Shown: positions 10,647 to 22,784 of the stretch, piece by piece
Position numbering within the stretch: position 1 is the stretch's first letter
Layout: each line of letters starts with the position of its first letter
Assembly (NCBI GenBank): GCA_029204225.1
Contig: CM055099.1
Span: 66,117,852 to 66,181,851 of the forward strand
Direction: 5' to 3'
DNA length: 64,000 bases
Source: Diphasiastrum complanatum
Lineage: Eukaryota; Streptophyta; Lycopodiopsida; Lycopodiales; Lycopodiaceae
Made by a program: the position numbers and the translations under genes
Notes under the pieces: generated by a model
Told to the model about the DNA's origin: nothing
The model's input: the letters and a program-made list of their open reading frames with translations, nothing else
Database searches by the model: none

Positions 10647-12082
10647 CGGGTAAGGAAAGTTGGGCATGTTTTGCCATATTGTGAATATTGAGATTTTGGT
10701 GTTTTGGACTCATTCTCTCTCTACCCGAGTTATTCATGCTTGACTATCATGGTGAAAGGTGAAACTTCCTATCATGCACTTTTTATATCAGATGAAGAGC
10801 CTAAAGATGTTCAAGAAGCACAATCCAAAGAGTGGGTTGAAGCAATGACCCAAGAGTTTGAAGCCTTGATGTCAAACAATACATGGGAGCTTGTGGAGCC
10901 ACCAAACAACATGCATGTGATTGGATGTAAGTGGGTATTCAAAATCAAGTATAATTATGATGGATCTATCAATAAGTATAAAGCAAGACTTTGTGCCAAA
11001 GGACAAAGGTCTTGACTATGAAGACACCTTTGCACCAGTTGCAAAGATGGTAACAATTCAAATACTCATATCTCTTGCATGTTTTCACAAATGGAGTATG
11101 TTCCAGCTTGATGTTTCTAATGCATTTCTCAATGCTTACCTTGAGGAGGAGATTTACATGAGCAACCTCCAGGTTTTGTGAAGGAAGGTGTTGAATCAAA
11201 AGTTTGTCTTTTGTTCAAAAGTCTGTATGGACTGAAACAAGCACCAAGGTCTTGGTATGCAAGGCTCAGCTCCTATCTCATATCACTCGTATTCAGTCTA
11301 AGTGAATATGACCCTTCTCTGTATTATAAGTTTGTAGATAACTTTGTAATTATACTTCTCATCTATGTAGATGATATCATTCTTTGTGGAAACAATGAGA
11401 AGTTAGTTGAAGAAACTAAGCATGCACTTGGTACTGAGTTTAAGATGCAGGACTTAGGAGTTCTTCACTATATTCTAGGCCTTGAAATAGATTTTTGGAA
11501 AGGTCATGCATTTATAAGCCAAAGTAGATATGCACTTTCCATGCTCAGGAAATTCCATATGGAGAACTGTAAAGGCATAGATACACCTATGGAGCACACT
11601 GTAAAAGTTCCTATGAAAGATGATGAGAAATCCTTTGAGGACATCATTCTTTATAGGAGTCTTATTGGCTCACTTATTTGGTTAACAATGACTAGGTCTG
11701 ATCTAAGCTTTTGTGTTCATAAGCTAAGTCAACACATGCAAGATCCAAAGTTATATCAGTGGAAGTTGGCTAAAAGAGTCTTGAGGTAATATCTTCTACC
11801 TTGGATTATGGATTATTCTATGAAGGAGAAGATCTGACTTTGATTGCTTTTTCAGATTCAGATTTTGCAGGAGACATATTGGATAGGAAATTCACAAGTG
11901 CTTACACTATTTTTCTTGGAGGGAACTTGGTTTCTTGGCTATCAAAGAAGCAGACAACTATTTCCTTATCATCCTGTGAAGCTGAATACAAATCTCTTAC
12001 AACCACAACTAAGGACGTTTTATGGATCAAAAGGCTACTTTTGGAGCTAAAGTGTTATGCAGATTACAAGCTATTGCAATGA
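10647..12082 (+). mobile_element. Inverted partial copy of family A (LTR piece + RT/RNase H)
   Basis: 10650-10742 is the reverse complement of about 4557-4662 (LTR). From 10748 the plus strand encodes the acidic linker, reverse transcriptase and RNase H of family A. Landmarks are GCKWVFKIKYNYDGS, FQLDVSNAFLNAYLEEEIYM, LYGLKQAPRSWYARL, IYVDDIILCGN (intact catalytic motif), FSDSDFAGD and SSCEAEY. Frameshifts lie near 11010, 11175 and 11790. It ends at a point matching ~5338. The ~1.3-kb coding part is therefore inverted relative to 5338-6640, giving a large inverted repeat around A2. Confidence 0.8.
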
Positions 12083-14069
12083 GGTGAATAGTGTTTGGAA
12101 ATATTTCCAAGGTATTCGGTGGGTCCTAGTAACAATCTTTTGGTCTGATTTCTGCTATGCGAGTTCAGTAGATCTTTCTTAAATATTCCTTCTGCATTAA
12201 TGTCATTGTTAACATCTTCAAAGTGACCTAGAAGAGTACTCCATATTCTAGGATACCCTATCCTTTCATTCTCATGTAACTATCGATCACTCAGTAGATC
12301 GGATTGTTATTCACCACTCTCGGGGTTGTTCTAGCAAATTCGACGATTTTCAAGTGTTTGCCGTTTTCTGCATCGGGTAGTACTGAGTAGTTCAACTTGT
12401 GCATTCTCTTTTCGATTCTAGGTGATGTGCTCCTATGCCGACTCAATTTCAACTAGACATGCATGTACATTCTTACTTGAGGATGGCATGATATTCATCA
12501 TGCAATCCCCAAATGTTAGGCATAAAAATTCAACAATTGTCAAAACAAGGTTGGGTCAGGGCGTTATAACGGGAATGGGGAGTATTGTGAAATGAAGTGT
12601 TGAGATATAATGGAAAGGATGGGTATAGTGGAAAGTAATGACTCAATAGGGGAAGTAGAAAAAGCTACACAAGTAATGGATTCAGGTATGTACGCACTTC
12701 ACAAATCATATCAAAAAAAGGGGCAATATCAGTATTTAGTAAGACAATGATCCTAGGACCTCACTAGGACCTTGTTGAATAGGCAAATTTTTAGTCGTGA
12801 CACACAAGAAATTGCCTTTCGTAGTATTAGGGGGAAGTTTTTGAGACTCACGGTATGATCCTCACAATACTGGTCAGTTGAAATTTTAGGTATGGCTTGA
12901 ATTTTTGCCTATGTCACATTACTGTATTGGGGAGCCGACATAAGGATTTTGATGCTGATTCTTAAGGTAGACCCCAAAAAGTGAGATTATTAATAATGTT
13001 TTCATACACGTAGGACGCCAAATATATTTTTCTCTTGATGTTCATAGTTAACTCCAACAATCTGTTTGCTGCGTTTCTTTACAGTCTCCTGACAATTTTG
13101 AACACATTCATGATCATAAACACTTGGTTCACTTGTTTCAAGGCTATACAAATTTCGACGAAGTACAGAATATCCATCAATAGTCACAAGTTTAAAACAC
13201 TCATACTTACACTTAACAGCTTAACCCATCCCTCTGTACATATCCTTTCTCAGAACCATAGCAACATTGTGAGCTCAAAATCCTCTATCAGAAAATAACT
13301 TGGAACTTCAAAAAATAAATCATAACTCAACAACTCAGGTCAGCGACATCCTGTCCTTACTTACTTCCCTTAGTCCTCTCTCTAATAGACTCTTCTACAT
13401 AAGCATATTAAGGTACTCAGAGACTCTCTCAGTTATCGTTCACATAACATCAGAAGCTGAAACAACTCAGGTCCATCAACAATTGAGTTAGATGCAGGCT
13501 CAGCATCATAACCCATCACCATAGCAAAGTAGCAGAATATCAGAGCTAATGCTCCATAACATAAGCACAAAATTCAAGATGATAGCAGCATAGTAGTAAA
13601 TCAGCAACTCAGCAAAACCACCTATGAGCAGCACTCTTCACTCTTCTAAGTTTTTTCTTTTTGTTCAACGTTTTGGGCGTTCTTATAGATGGTGGTGGTG
13701 GAGGGCCACCCTTCACCTTGCCATGTTTTCACTTTTCAGGTATTTTTCTCCTTTTCAACATGTGGAAAATGTGGTGGAGCCCATCACATCAGCCACTTGC
13801 AAGAATATTTTTCTAGAACTTTCTCATTCCAAGATGATGTAGACACTTTGCTTCTCCTTTTGACATGTGGCAAGGGTGAGATGTCACTCAATGTGATGTC
13901 ACTAAAAAAAAACTTTTTAACATATTAAGCCTTAACCTTAACATTTACAAGGGCCAATAGCTTTTCGTTTTTTGATATTTGTCTTGTTGACTTTTTTCTG
14001 CAACTACAGTTTCGATGCCGTAAATTGTTATTTTTCTCTTAGTGTATTTAAGTACATGTTTTTCACTTG
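12083..14069. other. No recognisable gene
   Basis: AT-rich. Short open frames on both strands show no domain or splice logic I can support. The sequence around 13600-13930 is not tandemly repeated. Confidence 0.45.
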
Positions 14070-15047
14070 TTGATGGAAAAATCTAAATGTGCAAAATTGA
14101 ATAATTCAAAAATTCTAGTAAAATTCTGGTAACGAACTGATAAAATCTCTCGAACGATTTGCAAACAATTTCGTGAAACAGTTCTGATCACGAATAATTT
14201 CTGCTCGAGAAGAATTCACGATCCAGTCAAGCTCTACAACAAAACGAACAAAACAAAGCAAAACTAGATGAAAGAGAAGAATTCACGAAAAGATCAATCA
14301 AGCTCTGTAACGAGACGAAACAAAACAAAACAAAACTATACGAAACGAAATGAAATTTAAGTGAGCTCTGAAATTGATTTACGCTTATAGCCAAGTGATC
14401 GTGAAGCAAAACACGAAGCGAAAATATTTGCAAATAAAAAACAGTTCGTGTAAAATTTAGATATGATTGCTGGTCATTGCCGACTATATCATTCCTACAA
14501 TCCTCTAGAATGTAGACAGACACTGCTGATCTACGATATAAATTATTATAGCATTCAACAAAATCAAACCAATGTGGGAAATTGAATAAACAAGTGAATC
14601 AGATACACAAATAGTAGCAGACAAATATTCATTTGAGATAATACAATCATTCTGAATAATATACGCATAACAACTACAATATTATCTATTGATCTTCTGA
14701 TTTCAAGCATTGTGCAACAGATCCACACAATGCATTGGCGTGAGAGAAAAAGAATTCTCTCAGGAATAATGTCTCGCTTACTAGCGGACTTCTAGATCTG
14801 CTGATCCTCTTAAAAAATTGTCTTGCTCACAAGAGGACATGTATTCTGTATATTTTGTCTTACAGTATTATGCATCAAGTAGAAAGTATACAGTTTGTGA
14901 ACTTTTTCGTGTCACATCATGTAACTTTCAGATTAGAAAGATTAAACATCTACAACTAATCACGAACTACAAGAGTGGCAGATTAGCCACGATCTAGAGT
15001 ACTTCTACTGATGTCATGATATCGATTGATGAAGGTACAATTTACCT
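14070..15047 (-). mobile_element. 3' LTR of copia family B
   Basis: Read on the minus strand it follows a polypurine tract (GAGGGAGG, ~15056-15049) and ends ...GATTTTTCCATCA at 14070. The same end precedes the primer site at 22672. A third copy lies at 40150-40905. Repeated runs of ACGAAACAAAACAAAAC on the plus strand are characteristic of the family. The exact start base is uncertain by a few bases. Confidence 0.75.
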
Positions 15048-15067
15048 CCCTCATAGTCTCTGTCAAT

Positions 15068-16180
15068 CTATAAGCCAAAGTAACACCTGGCTTCTCCCAG
15101 ATCTACAATCTTGAAATGTTTTGAGATATCATTCTTCACTTCAACAATAACCTTCTCACTCTTGCAGAGTATCAGAGTGTCGTTCACATACACAGCTACA
15201 ATGATGATCTTCCCATCTGTAATTCTTACATAGACATTGGAATCAGCCATTAGTGGCTTGAATCCTAAGGATTTCAAAGCTTGATCTTTCTTCTTGTACC
15301 ATTGTCGCGCTGACTGTTTCAGACCATAGATACTCCTATGCATTCTGCATGCATAAGTAGGAAGTAAATTCAAGACATAGCCTGGGGGTTGATCCATGTA
15401 GACTTCTTCATCTAGCTCACCATGCAAGAAGGTTGTCTTCTCATCCACAATGTGAATCCTGAGATCATAAGTAGCTGCATATGCAAATAGTAAATGTAGG
15501 GACGAATGTTTCACGACAAGAGAGAAGGTCTCAGAATAATTAATACCATATCTCTGAGAAAATCCCTTCGCTACAAGTCTTGTCTTATACTTTGAGACAT
15601 CTCCATCTGATCCATACTTTAGCTTGTATACCCATTTGCATTTTACAGCCTTTCGCTTATCTGGTAATGGCTGCAACATCCATACCTGGTTCTTTCTCAT
15701 GGATTCCATTTTGTCATTCATGTCTTGGATCCATTTGTCCTTCTCTGGACATTCAATTGCTTCCTCGAATGTCTGTGGTTCGTCACTGAATCCACAAAAC
15801 TCTTCTGATGTAGAAGCTGAGCTGCCTGGCACATATCTTGCTGGCGCTTTTCGTCGTCTTGTCGACCTTCTAGGAGATCCTCTTGGAACTGCAATGCCTT
15901 TGTCTTTATCTGCTCTTCTAGGTCCGGAACCATTTCGGTTTACAAGTACTGTAGCAGTAGGCTGTCTCGCAAAATTTTCTTCGTCTGATTCATCACTCGA
16001 ATGTGAAGCGACTCGAACATCTTCGTCTGAGTGTTCATCCTCTGTTCCCTCTGTCACAGTTAGCAAATCATAGTACTGTCTTTCAAGAACTTCAAAACTG
16101 ATAGGATCATCGTTGCCCATCGTTCTTCTCTCATCAAATCTAACATCTCCGACTATCTTCACAATGTTTGTCTCTGGCAT
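15068..16180 (-). pseudogene. copia reverse transcriptase (family B)
   Basis: Integrase-RT linker with a basic RRSTRRRKAPARY stretch, then RT: KCKWVYKLKYGSDGDVSKYK, ARLVAKG-equivalent TRLVAKGFSQRYGINY, DEKTTFLHGELDEEVYMDQP, SIYGLKQSARQWYKK and a catalytic AVYVNDTLIL. The expected YVDD reads YVND: one catalytic aspartate is replaced by asparagine. It ends at LGEARCYFGL close to the polypurine tract, so RNase H is deleted. The sequence family is clearly different from A. Confidence 0.85.
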
Positions 16181-17112
16181 ATAGACTCTGTACTATGACA
16201 AATTGTTGTCATATCCTACAAGATATCCATGTTCAGCTTTCTCATTAAGCTTCTTTCAAAGCTTATCAGGAACATGTGCATAAGTTGCACATCCAAAGAT
16301 ACGGATGTGAGTCAGATTTGGTATTCTACCCCATCACAATTCGTGTGGTGTCGTGTGAGGAACACCAAACTTTTCTATCATGTTCTGAATGTAAGCATCT
16401 GTAGCTATTGCTTTAGCCCACAACACTCTTGGAGCTTTCGACTAGGCCATCATGCATCTGGCAGCTTCCATTAGAGTTCTATTCTTTCTTTCTGCAACAC
16501 CGTTGTGCTGCGGTGTGTAAAATGCAGTCCTTCTTTGAATGATACCACGATCAATGCATAAGTCAGTGAATCGATTTGAGATGTATTCTCCACCTCGATT
16601 TGTTCTGATCTACTTCACTTTATTATCAATGCACCTCTCTGCACAATTCACATATGCTGTGAATTTGTCAAATGCTTCTAGTTTGTTGTGAATAAAATAG
16701 ACTCTGGCAAATTTACTGTAATCATCAATAAAGGTAATGTAATATTTTGAGCTTCCTACTCAGATCACATTGAAAGGTCCACAGATGTCAGAATGCACTA
16801 ACTCTAGAATCTTGGTCGTTTTGTAGGAGTCCTTGACAAAAGGAGTGCGAGACATCTTACCCTTTAGACATGCATCACAGGTCGTCGAACTGGTTGCATT
16901 CGAGATGCTCACCCCTGTGATTGCTCCATGATGGCTTGCTTGGTATAGTGTCATTGAATTCATATGGTGTAGTCTCTTGTGCCATAGAGTGTCTGGCGAA
17001 TCATCATGAGTCTGATGCACTTGATCTACAGACAGGCGTACCTTCAAGTGATACATATTGCCTTTTCTTCTACCTTGAGCATTAGAGGAGTTACAAACAT
17101 CAAAAGGGCCGT
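16181..17112 (-). pseudogene. copia integrase and pre-integrase (family B)
   Basis: From 17112 the minus strand reads DGPFDVCNSSNAQGRRKGNM. It continues through YHLKVRLS, the finger DTLWHKRLHHMN...CDACLKGKMS, and the integrase core start LELVHSDICGPFNVI. Further down are degenerate NNGVAERKNRTLMEA-like and VPHTTPHEL segments, then IFGCATYAHVPDKL. Stops occur near 16745, 16610, 16440 and 16335. The fragment begins abruptly at about 17112, inside the protease/pre-integrase junction. Confidence 0.8.
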
Positions 17113-17401
17113 CTAAGAAATGCCACGTAGGACAAAAAAAAAATGCCGAAACTTTGACAAACTTTCAGGTCCAGTTTAGCGTAACCTTACTAGTAATGTG
17201 TAGTTAACATGACACGATTATGACGTATGCAACTGCGACTTCAAGAACCTATGAAGCTCATTAACTAACTTTTTCAAATTTGAAAATGAGATTTTGTCCC
17301 TCGTTTTAACTAGCGAGAGAATAAACATAGAATCTCAGGTACGTCATGGATGAATAATAGTGTCTATTTTCTTTTTGGTCTATCATCTGATGTTTGCAGA
17401 G
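17113..17401. other. Upstream region of transposase-like pseudogene
   Basis: Non-coding, AT-rich, with an A10 run at 17140 and CACGTAGG, GACGTATG and TACGTCA words. A splice acceptor-like TTTGCAG lies just before the ATG at 17402. It abuts the family-B break point. Confidence 0.4.
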
Positions 17402-19600
17402 ATGTCTCAGTTTCATCTACACATTGTTCTCCCTACCGAGAATGCTCCGATAGCTAAAAGAGGAGTAGTGAAAGAATCCACAGTTTCTCCACTTGATATG
17501 ATCGCTCACAGAATCAACCAAAGAAAGAATTACGATTTGTGGATTGACAAAAGTTTGTATCCATTGTATTCGAGCTCAATGCAAGCTCCACAATTCCAAT
17601 CCATCACACAGTTAATAAAGTTTTTGTGTGACGAAGAGGATTTGAATTAGTTTTATTTTAGTTTTGTGAAGTAGCATGACATTTATTATGTGTCCTATTT
17701 GGGTTTCTTGATTTTCATAATCATTTGCAGATCAGCATTGGTTGCAAATGAGCATCTGAAGGACAATAACCTGATCGGAAAATCACTGAGTTCGGTATTG
17801 ACAACCAAGTCCACAAAGTCTTTATTAGACAATAATCGGTATTCTCGAATCAAGTCCAAGGTCACTGAGGATTCGATGAACGAGGTCGGTAAGGTAATCG
17901 ACTGAACGTTAATTTAGGGAGCATGTGATTTCTCAGGTATTAGTAGGGAGGCATATGCTAGTATATTTAAAATTATTAAAGAGGCTTTTGGACAATTGCA
18001 TGTAACAAGATTTTCCATTCCTCGCCCTTTTCAGATAAGATTGGAGAGAGATGTATTGAATAAGGGTATGCAAAATGTCATTGGAATATCTTTTCACATC
18101 AATGAGATTTACAATTCAAAGTCTGGCAATTTGTCATATAATTCTACCAACAACCTATTTGTGGATTTGAATCATTTATTGAGATTTATAATGAAATTCT
18201 ATATTATTACAAGTGTTAGTATGAGCAAACTTATTCTGGTGGTCAAGCTAGATGAATCGGAAGTTATAAAAGGACAAAAGTTGGACAGAGTAAGTATTAC
18301 TCTCATGAATGGAGCATTGAGCAATGCAACAAACTCAAGGGATTTCAACTTCAGTGTGCAATCAGAAAATAACATATGGTGGCTAGCATGTTTCCAAGTA
18401 AAAAATGGATGTTATTCATGTGCAATTTCTTTTGGTAATTGTTTTGAATACATAAAAACTTGTGATTCCGTATGTTGAACAGGTTATCAAGGAGGATCAC
18501 GATGTTCTTTCCTGGATTTTTAGCAGAACAAGTTATCCAGATATCATAAAGGATCATATAAATGGCAAAGTACTTAGTGTTCCTGAAAGAGGTGAATTTT
18601 TGGTGGAATGGCATTTAGCTGGAGACTTGAAGTCATTGAAATGTATGTTCAATGTATCTCATGGAGCAAATTCGAAACATCCATGTCTATATTGTATGAA
18701 ATCATCAAATGACATTTAAGGAGCACAAGAGTTTCAAGAGATATTGAAAATCCCAACTGGAAACCAGTACTACCAATCCCTTTACAAAATGTGCATATTT
18801 GCACACTTTATGGAGAGGTGAGGATCATAGAGAAATTAATATATTTTCATATCTTGTTTGCATGGAATACTAAGTCAGAGTTAGCATCAAAACAAGCAAT
18901 CGCTCGATTAGAGGAAGTGTTGTCAAAAGCAGGCCTTCATAAAGGCCATGTTAAAATACAAAAAGATGAAAAGCTTTCGAAAAAAACAGGAAACGTACCT
19001 AATAAACCTAGCATAGGAGGAGTCAAAGCTCATCGATTTTTATCAAATCATTTTAAAGAGTCGGCTAAGATCCAAAAAATAAAGATCAAAGTTTATTTCA
19101 CTTTAAAGGTAGCTTGAAAAAACATACAAATCAATGCATTTTCCAAGAATTCAGAGACAAACATTTCTTTCTGTGTGAGGCTTTGGCCATACATCAGAAG
19201 CAAATGCAAAATACAATATTGTAAGGGCTTTTTGGGAGTGCTTGGGAAAACTGACAATGTATAGGAATGGAATCGACAAGTTTTCTCAAAAGCCTGTATC
19301 ATAAAATATCTGACAATTTTTTATACAAGCATACATATCTTTTTATGAGTAAAAGTCTTCAAAAAATCGAGAAGTTTTATAGAATGCAGGTTTTTTGAGG
19401 ATAACTCAAAAGAGTTTTATCGAGCACTTGCTTTTTGGCGAGCAAGGGCTGCATATGTCACACAGATTCATGCTTTGCAGTCATTGTTGTCATGGTGGCA
19501 TGTTGGATATGGCAAGTGATCGGGAAAGTCGGCATCTCTCAAGAATGAAACCGGCAACTTTGATGAAAACCAATATAAGAAAAATATTATAGGATCAAAA
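17402..19600 (+). pseudogene. Transposase-like protein, four joined exons then frameshifted
   Basis: Exons 17402-17619, 17731-17888, 17937-18397 and 18483-18719 join in matching phases (2, 1, 0) at GT-AG sites to give 357 codons ending NDI-stop. In a shifted frame the protein clearly continues: RDIENPNWKPVLPIPLQNVH, RLEEVLSKAGLHKGHV, KKTGNVPNKPSIGGVKAHRF, then CIFQEFRDKHFFLCEALAIH (19135) and AFWECLGKLTMYRNGIDKFS (19230), fading by 19600. Two candidate acidic catalytic sites stand out: LVVKLDESEV (~18255) and EWHLAGDLKSL (~18610). The latter is followed by HGANSKHPCLYC. This order (K-L-x-D, G-D-x-K-x-L, S-x-H-x-C-x-x-C) recalls an uncharacterised transposase-like family with an RNase H-type layout; that assignment is from memory. 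Frameshifts show decay. Confidence 0.55.
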
Positions 19601-20415
19601 AGTCTTCAAACTGAGTGCTTAAGAAATATGCAGAATATTAGACGGTTAAATATTTTTTAAATAAGAGAATGTGCCTCCAACATGTATACGTGGCAGGATA
19701 AAATCCTCCACTCTTTGAAAAATATAGGAGATTTTAGGATTCAATTCTCAAAAAGTCGATTTTTTAAGGACACCGTTTAGGTAATGTCAGCTTTAATATG
19801 CTCTTAAGGCAGGCATAAGGCTCAAGCCTTAAGTCATATGCCGTATATAGCCTGTATTAGCTAGGCCATAGGCCCTTGAGACTTGCCACTTGGTTACTTG
19901 GACAATGGCACATTTGAGATCCACCTTAAAATTGAATTGAATGCACGTTGCCATGTGCCATGGCCTCATATGAGGACTCTGCCATGACACCACCTGTTCT
20001 ATCACCGTGCTGCGCAATTAAAGTGCCCAATTAAAATGCTTTCAATTCTCGGACTCTCGTCGCTCGGTCCTCGGGAGTTAGAATGTTAGGGCCTGGGCCC
20101 TAGGCTGCCAATTTGCGAAGGATGAAGCTGCAAGCTTGAACTTTGTAGCCAGGAAGCTTGAAGCTGAAGCGTTTTCATTTCTCAATGTTCATTTCCAATT
20201 TTCCAGTACACACTGCATGAGATACGCTGCTGCACCTTGCGAGGGTCGCAACTACGAGGATGAGGCAGTGAGGCACGATCAGTTGGGGTGCAAAAGAGGC
20301 TGGGAGCGACTGAGCGATGGTGTGGCTGCTGGCACAACTGTGGGACTCTCTAGTCTTTGTGGCCGTTTGAGGCTTGAGCAGCTAAGGCGCAAGGGAGGCT
20401 GGCCGCTAGAGCCTG

Positions 20416-20418
<3 letters not shown>

Positions 20419-20447
<29 letters not shown>
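20419..20447. repeat. (CT)n microsatellite
   Basis: About 14 CT units, uninterrupted. Confidence 0.95.
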
Positions 20448-20450
<3 letters not shown>

Positions 20451-22062
20451 TCTCAGATCCACGAGGCTATGAGGCTTGAGCTGCATGCTCTCGAATCTAG
20501 AATATGAAGATGCAAAAACATTGACCACCTATACGTAGTGTCTGAATTTGCAATGGCTAATAATCATTAATCACACAATGCACATTTCAAATCCTCTTGA
20601 TCTGCAAAGTATGAACTTTGAAGCTGGGTTGAATAGCATTATAGGTTGGTGATCAGCCCAGATTAAATCAGAAACGTTGATGATGTTAAGAAAATACAAA
20701 TGTTTTTCTTGTTTGCAATTACATAGGCATATGTGAACGACCTTGGTCACTTGGTGTGGCCAAATCAGTTGGTGTCACTCTGAACTTTGAAGTTTGATTT
20801 GAGAACCTTTTTTGTAAGGTAAAATGTCTCTGCACGTAAATCATTGTCAAGATCACAACTTGTCAATTTCTTGAACTTTATTAATTAAATTTTTGCTCAA
20901 TCCGATGGTAAAGGCCTAAGGGTATAGAAAACTCTTAAAAATAGATGGTGGAGGCCTGACGGGATGCCATCTCACTTTTAACTGCTAGCATCTACATGTA
21001 CTTCATCCTTCACAAACAGCATGTCAATGTGAACAATGACGTTATTTTTTTTTTTCTATACTTCAGTTTGCTAAGCATCATTTAGAACGCCTACAACTCA
21101 TTTCGCAACCTTAGTTGTAATAGCGTGCTCAGGCATGCTAATAGTTCATTAGCGAGCTGCAGTTAGAGGCCCTACACGCCTCACAGATGACTCAATGCGA
21201 TATTCAAGTACAAAAACTGTTCAGAATGAGGCATCGTCCTCAGATAATGATAGTTTGCAACTTTTTTGTGATTAGAAACTTGAATGGCAGGTAACTACGA
21301 AGGGCCTTTTGATTCATTGATTATGTTAGAGAAATCGGACTTTTGATAGTTTTCAACAAACACATCATCTTCAGGCTAAACAGAGACTTCCAGCCATCAA
21401 CAAGAGTATTTAAACTTGCGAAGAGAACCTATAGAGGTTCAGATGTTATGTCAGTGCTCCAATACGGTTGTAAATTTTCTGCCTCACCATTGATTGACTC
21501 TCAACTGCCCGCTTGAACACATTAAAGTTTGAGATTCCTAAGTTCAATTTTACAAGACAGAATGTACATTTGAAATCTTCCTAAAGGTTATCCAAGCAAT
21601 CAAAAATTGTCTGTACTGGTTATGCACAACAAAATTCACCCCCTTCACAAAATGTACAAGACACGAGCTATGGCAGTAGCTTGGGTCGGGAGAGACCTCA
21701 GAGTCCAAGCTGGTGTCATTGAGCAGCCAGGTGGAATTCTGACAGTCAAAGTCTCACCACTTTCTCCTAAGTTTTCGTTATCATATCAGAATCCTGTAAA
21801 ATTTTCGTCTCCAAGAAGTATTTCAGGTGCGGCAGTTCAAACTAACAGTTAACTTTTTCTCATTGTTGTATTGGCTGCAGGAAGTGTTGTTCTGAATAAT
21901 TCTTTAAGTTGACATGTTATACAGTTGTGAGCATCAACTCTAGATCTATTATCCCTTTACAGGTTAGTTTCAGAAGTTGAGTACAGTGAGTACATATGCT
22001 TTTCAATGGTCAATTTTGAATATTTGAAAGACCGACTCCTTATACTCAAAGAATGTATGCTT

Positions 22063-22190
22063 CTTATTGTATACTTTTCATTTTCACTGACTTTCAGCCT
22101 CACAAAGGCATAATGTATTGCAATGTGAACTTATTGTATACTTTTCATTTTCATCAACTTTCAGCCTCACAAAGGCACAAAGGCATAATG
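22063..22190. repeat. Tandem duplication, 67-bp unit
   Basis: CTTATTGTATACTTTTCATT begins at 22063 and again at 22130. Both copies continue with CAGCCTCACAAAGGCA, and the second copy has an extra ACAAAGGC. Confidence 0.85.
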
Positions 22191-22349
22191 TAATGTGTGA
22201 TTCACATGCTATTTGTATCCATATTAGTATTTCTAGGCCTGTGGAAATGATGATTTTTTAGCCTTTGCAGCTTGCTTTTTCTTTGCAATTTTCTCATTAT
22301 CCTTTGAAATCACTTCTTTTATGTGTGGCTAGCCTATGTAAAACGATTT

Positions 22350-22670
22350 CTAAGCCAGTGATTAACAATCATATCTGAATTCAACACGACCAATTTTTTA
22401 TTCGCAAATGTTTTCGCTTCGTGTTTCACTCGTTACAGAGCTTGATTGATCTTTTCGTGAAGTTTTCTCTTTCGTCTAGTTTCACTTCGCTTCGTTTCAT
22501 TGCAGAGCTTGACTCGATCGCGAATTCTTCTCGAGCAGAAATTATTTGTGATCAGAACAGTTTCGTGAAATTGTTTGTGAATCGTTAGAGAGATTTCTAT
22601 CAATTTGTTATCCGAATTTTATTGGAATTTTTGAATTTGCACAATTTTGCACATTTAGATTTTTCCATCA
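22350..22670 (+). mobile_element. 5' LTR (3' portion) of copia family B
   Basis: Matches the minus-strand LTR 14070-14480 from about 22350 (CAATCATATCTGAATT) to the end ...TTTTTCCATCA. A primer site lies one base downstream. The first ~600 bp of the LTR are missing. Confidence 0.75.
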
Positions 22671-22671
22671 G

Positions 22672-22686
22672 TGGTATCAGAGCTTA
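22672..22686 (+). other. Primer-binding site of family B
   Basis: TGGTATCAGAGCTTA, complementary to plant initiator tRNA-Met; it sets the end of the LTR at 22670. Confidence 0.9.
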
Positions 22687-22784
22687 TCTTGTCATAGTCT
22701 GACATAGCCAAAAAGCTATCAGATCTAGGAGGTTAAGCATTCAAACAAAGAACCATTAACAAGTGAACACAAATTTAGGAGCAA

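Larger units (their letters stand above)
19601..22349. other. No recognisable gene
   Basis: Contains a (CT)n tract (20419-20447) and a 67-bp tandem duplication (22063-22190). An open frame at 20136-20507 is mostly built on the CT tract, and one at 21607-21852 has no recognised domain. No RNA gene is visible. Confidence 0.45.

Noticed and set aside
20136-20507. 123-codon frame on the plus strand considered as a small gene.
   Set aside because: It crosses a CT microsatellite and has no recognised domain or supporting neighbour.
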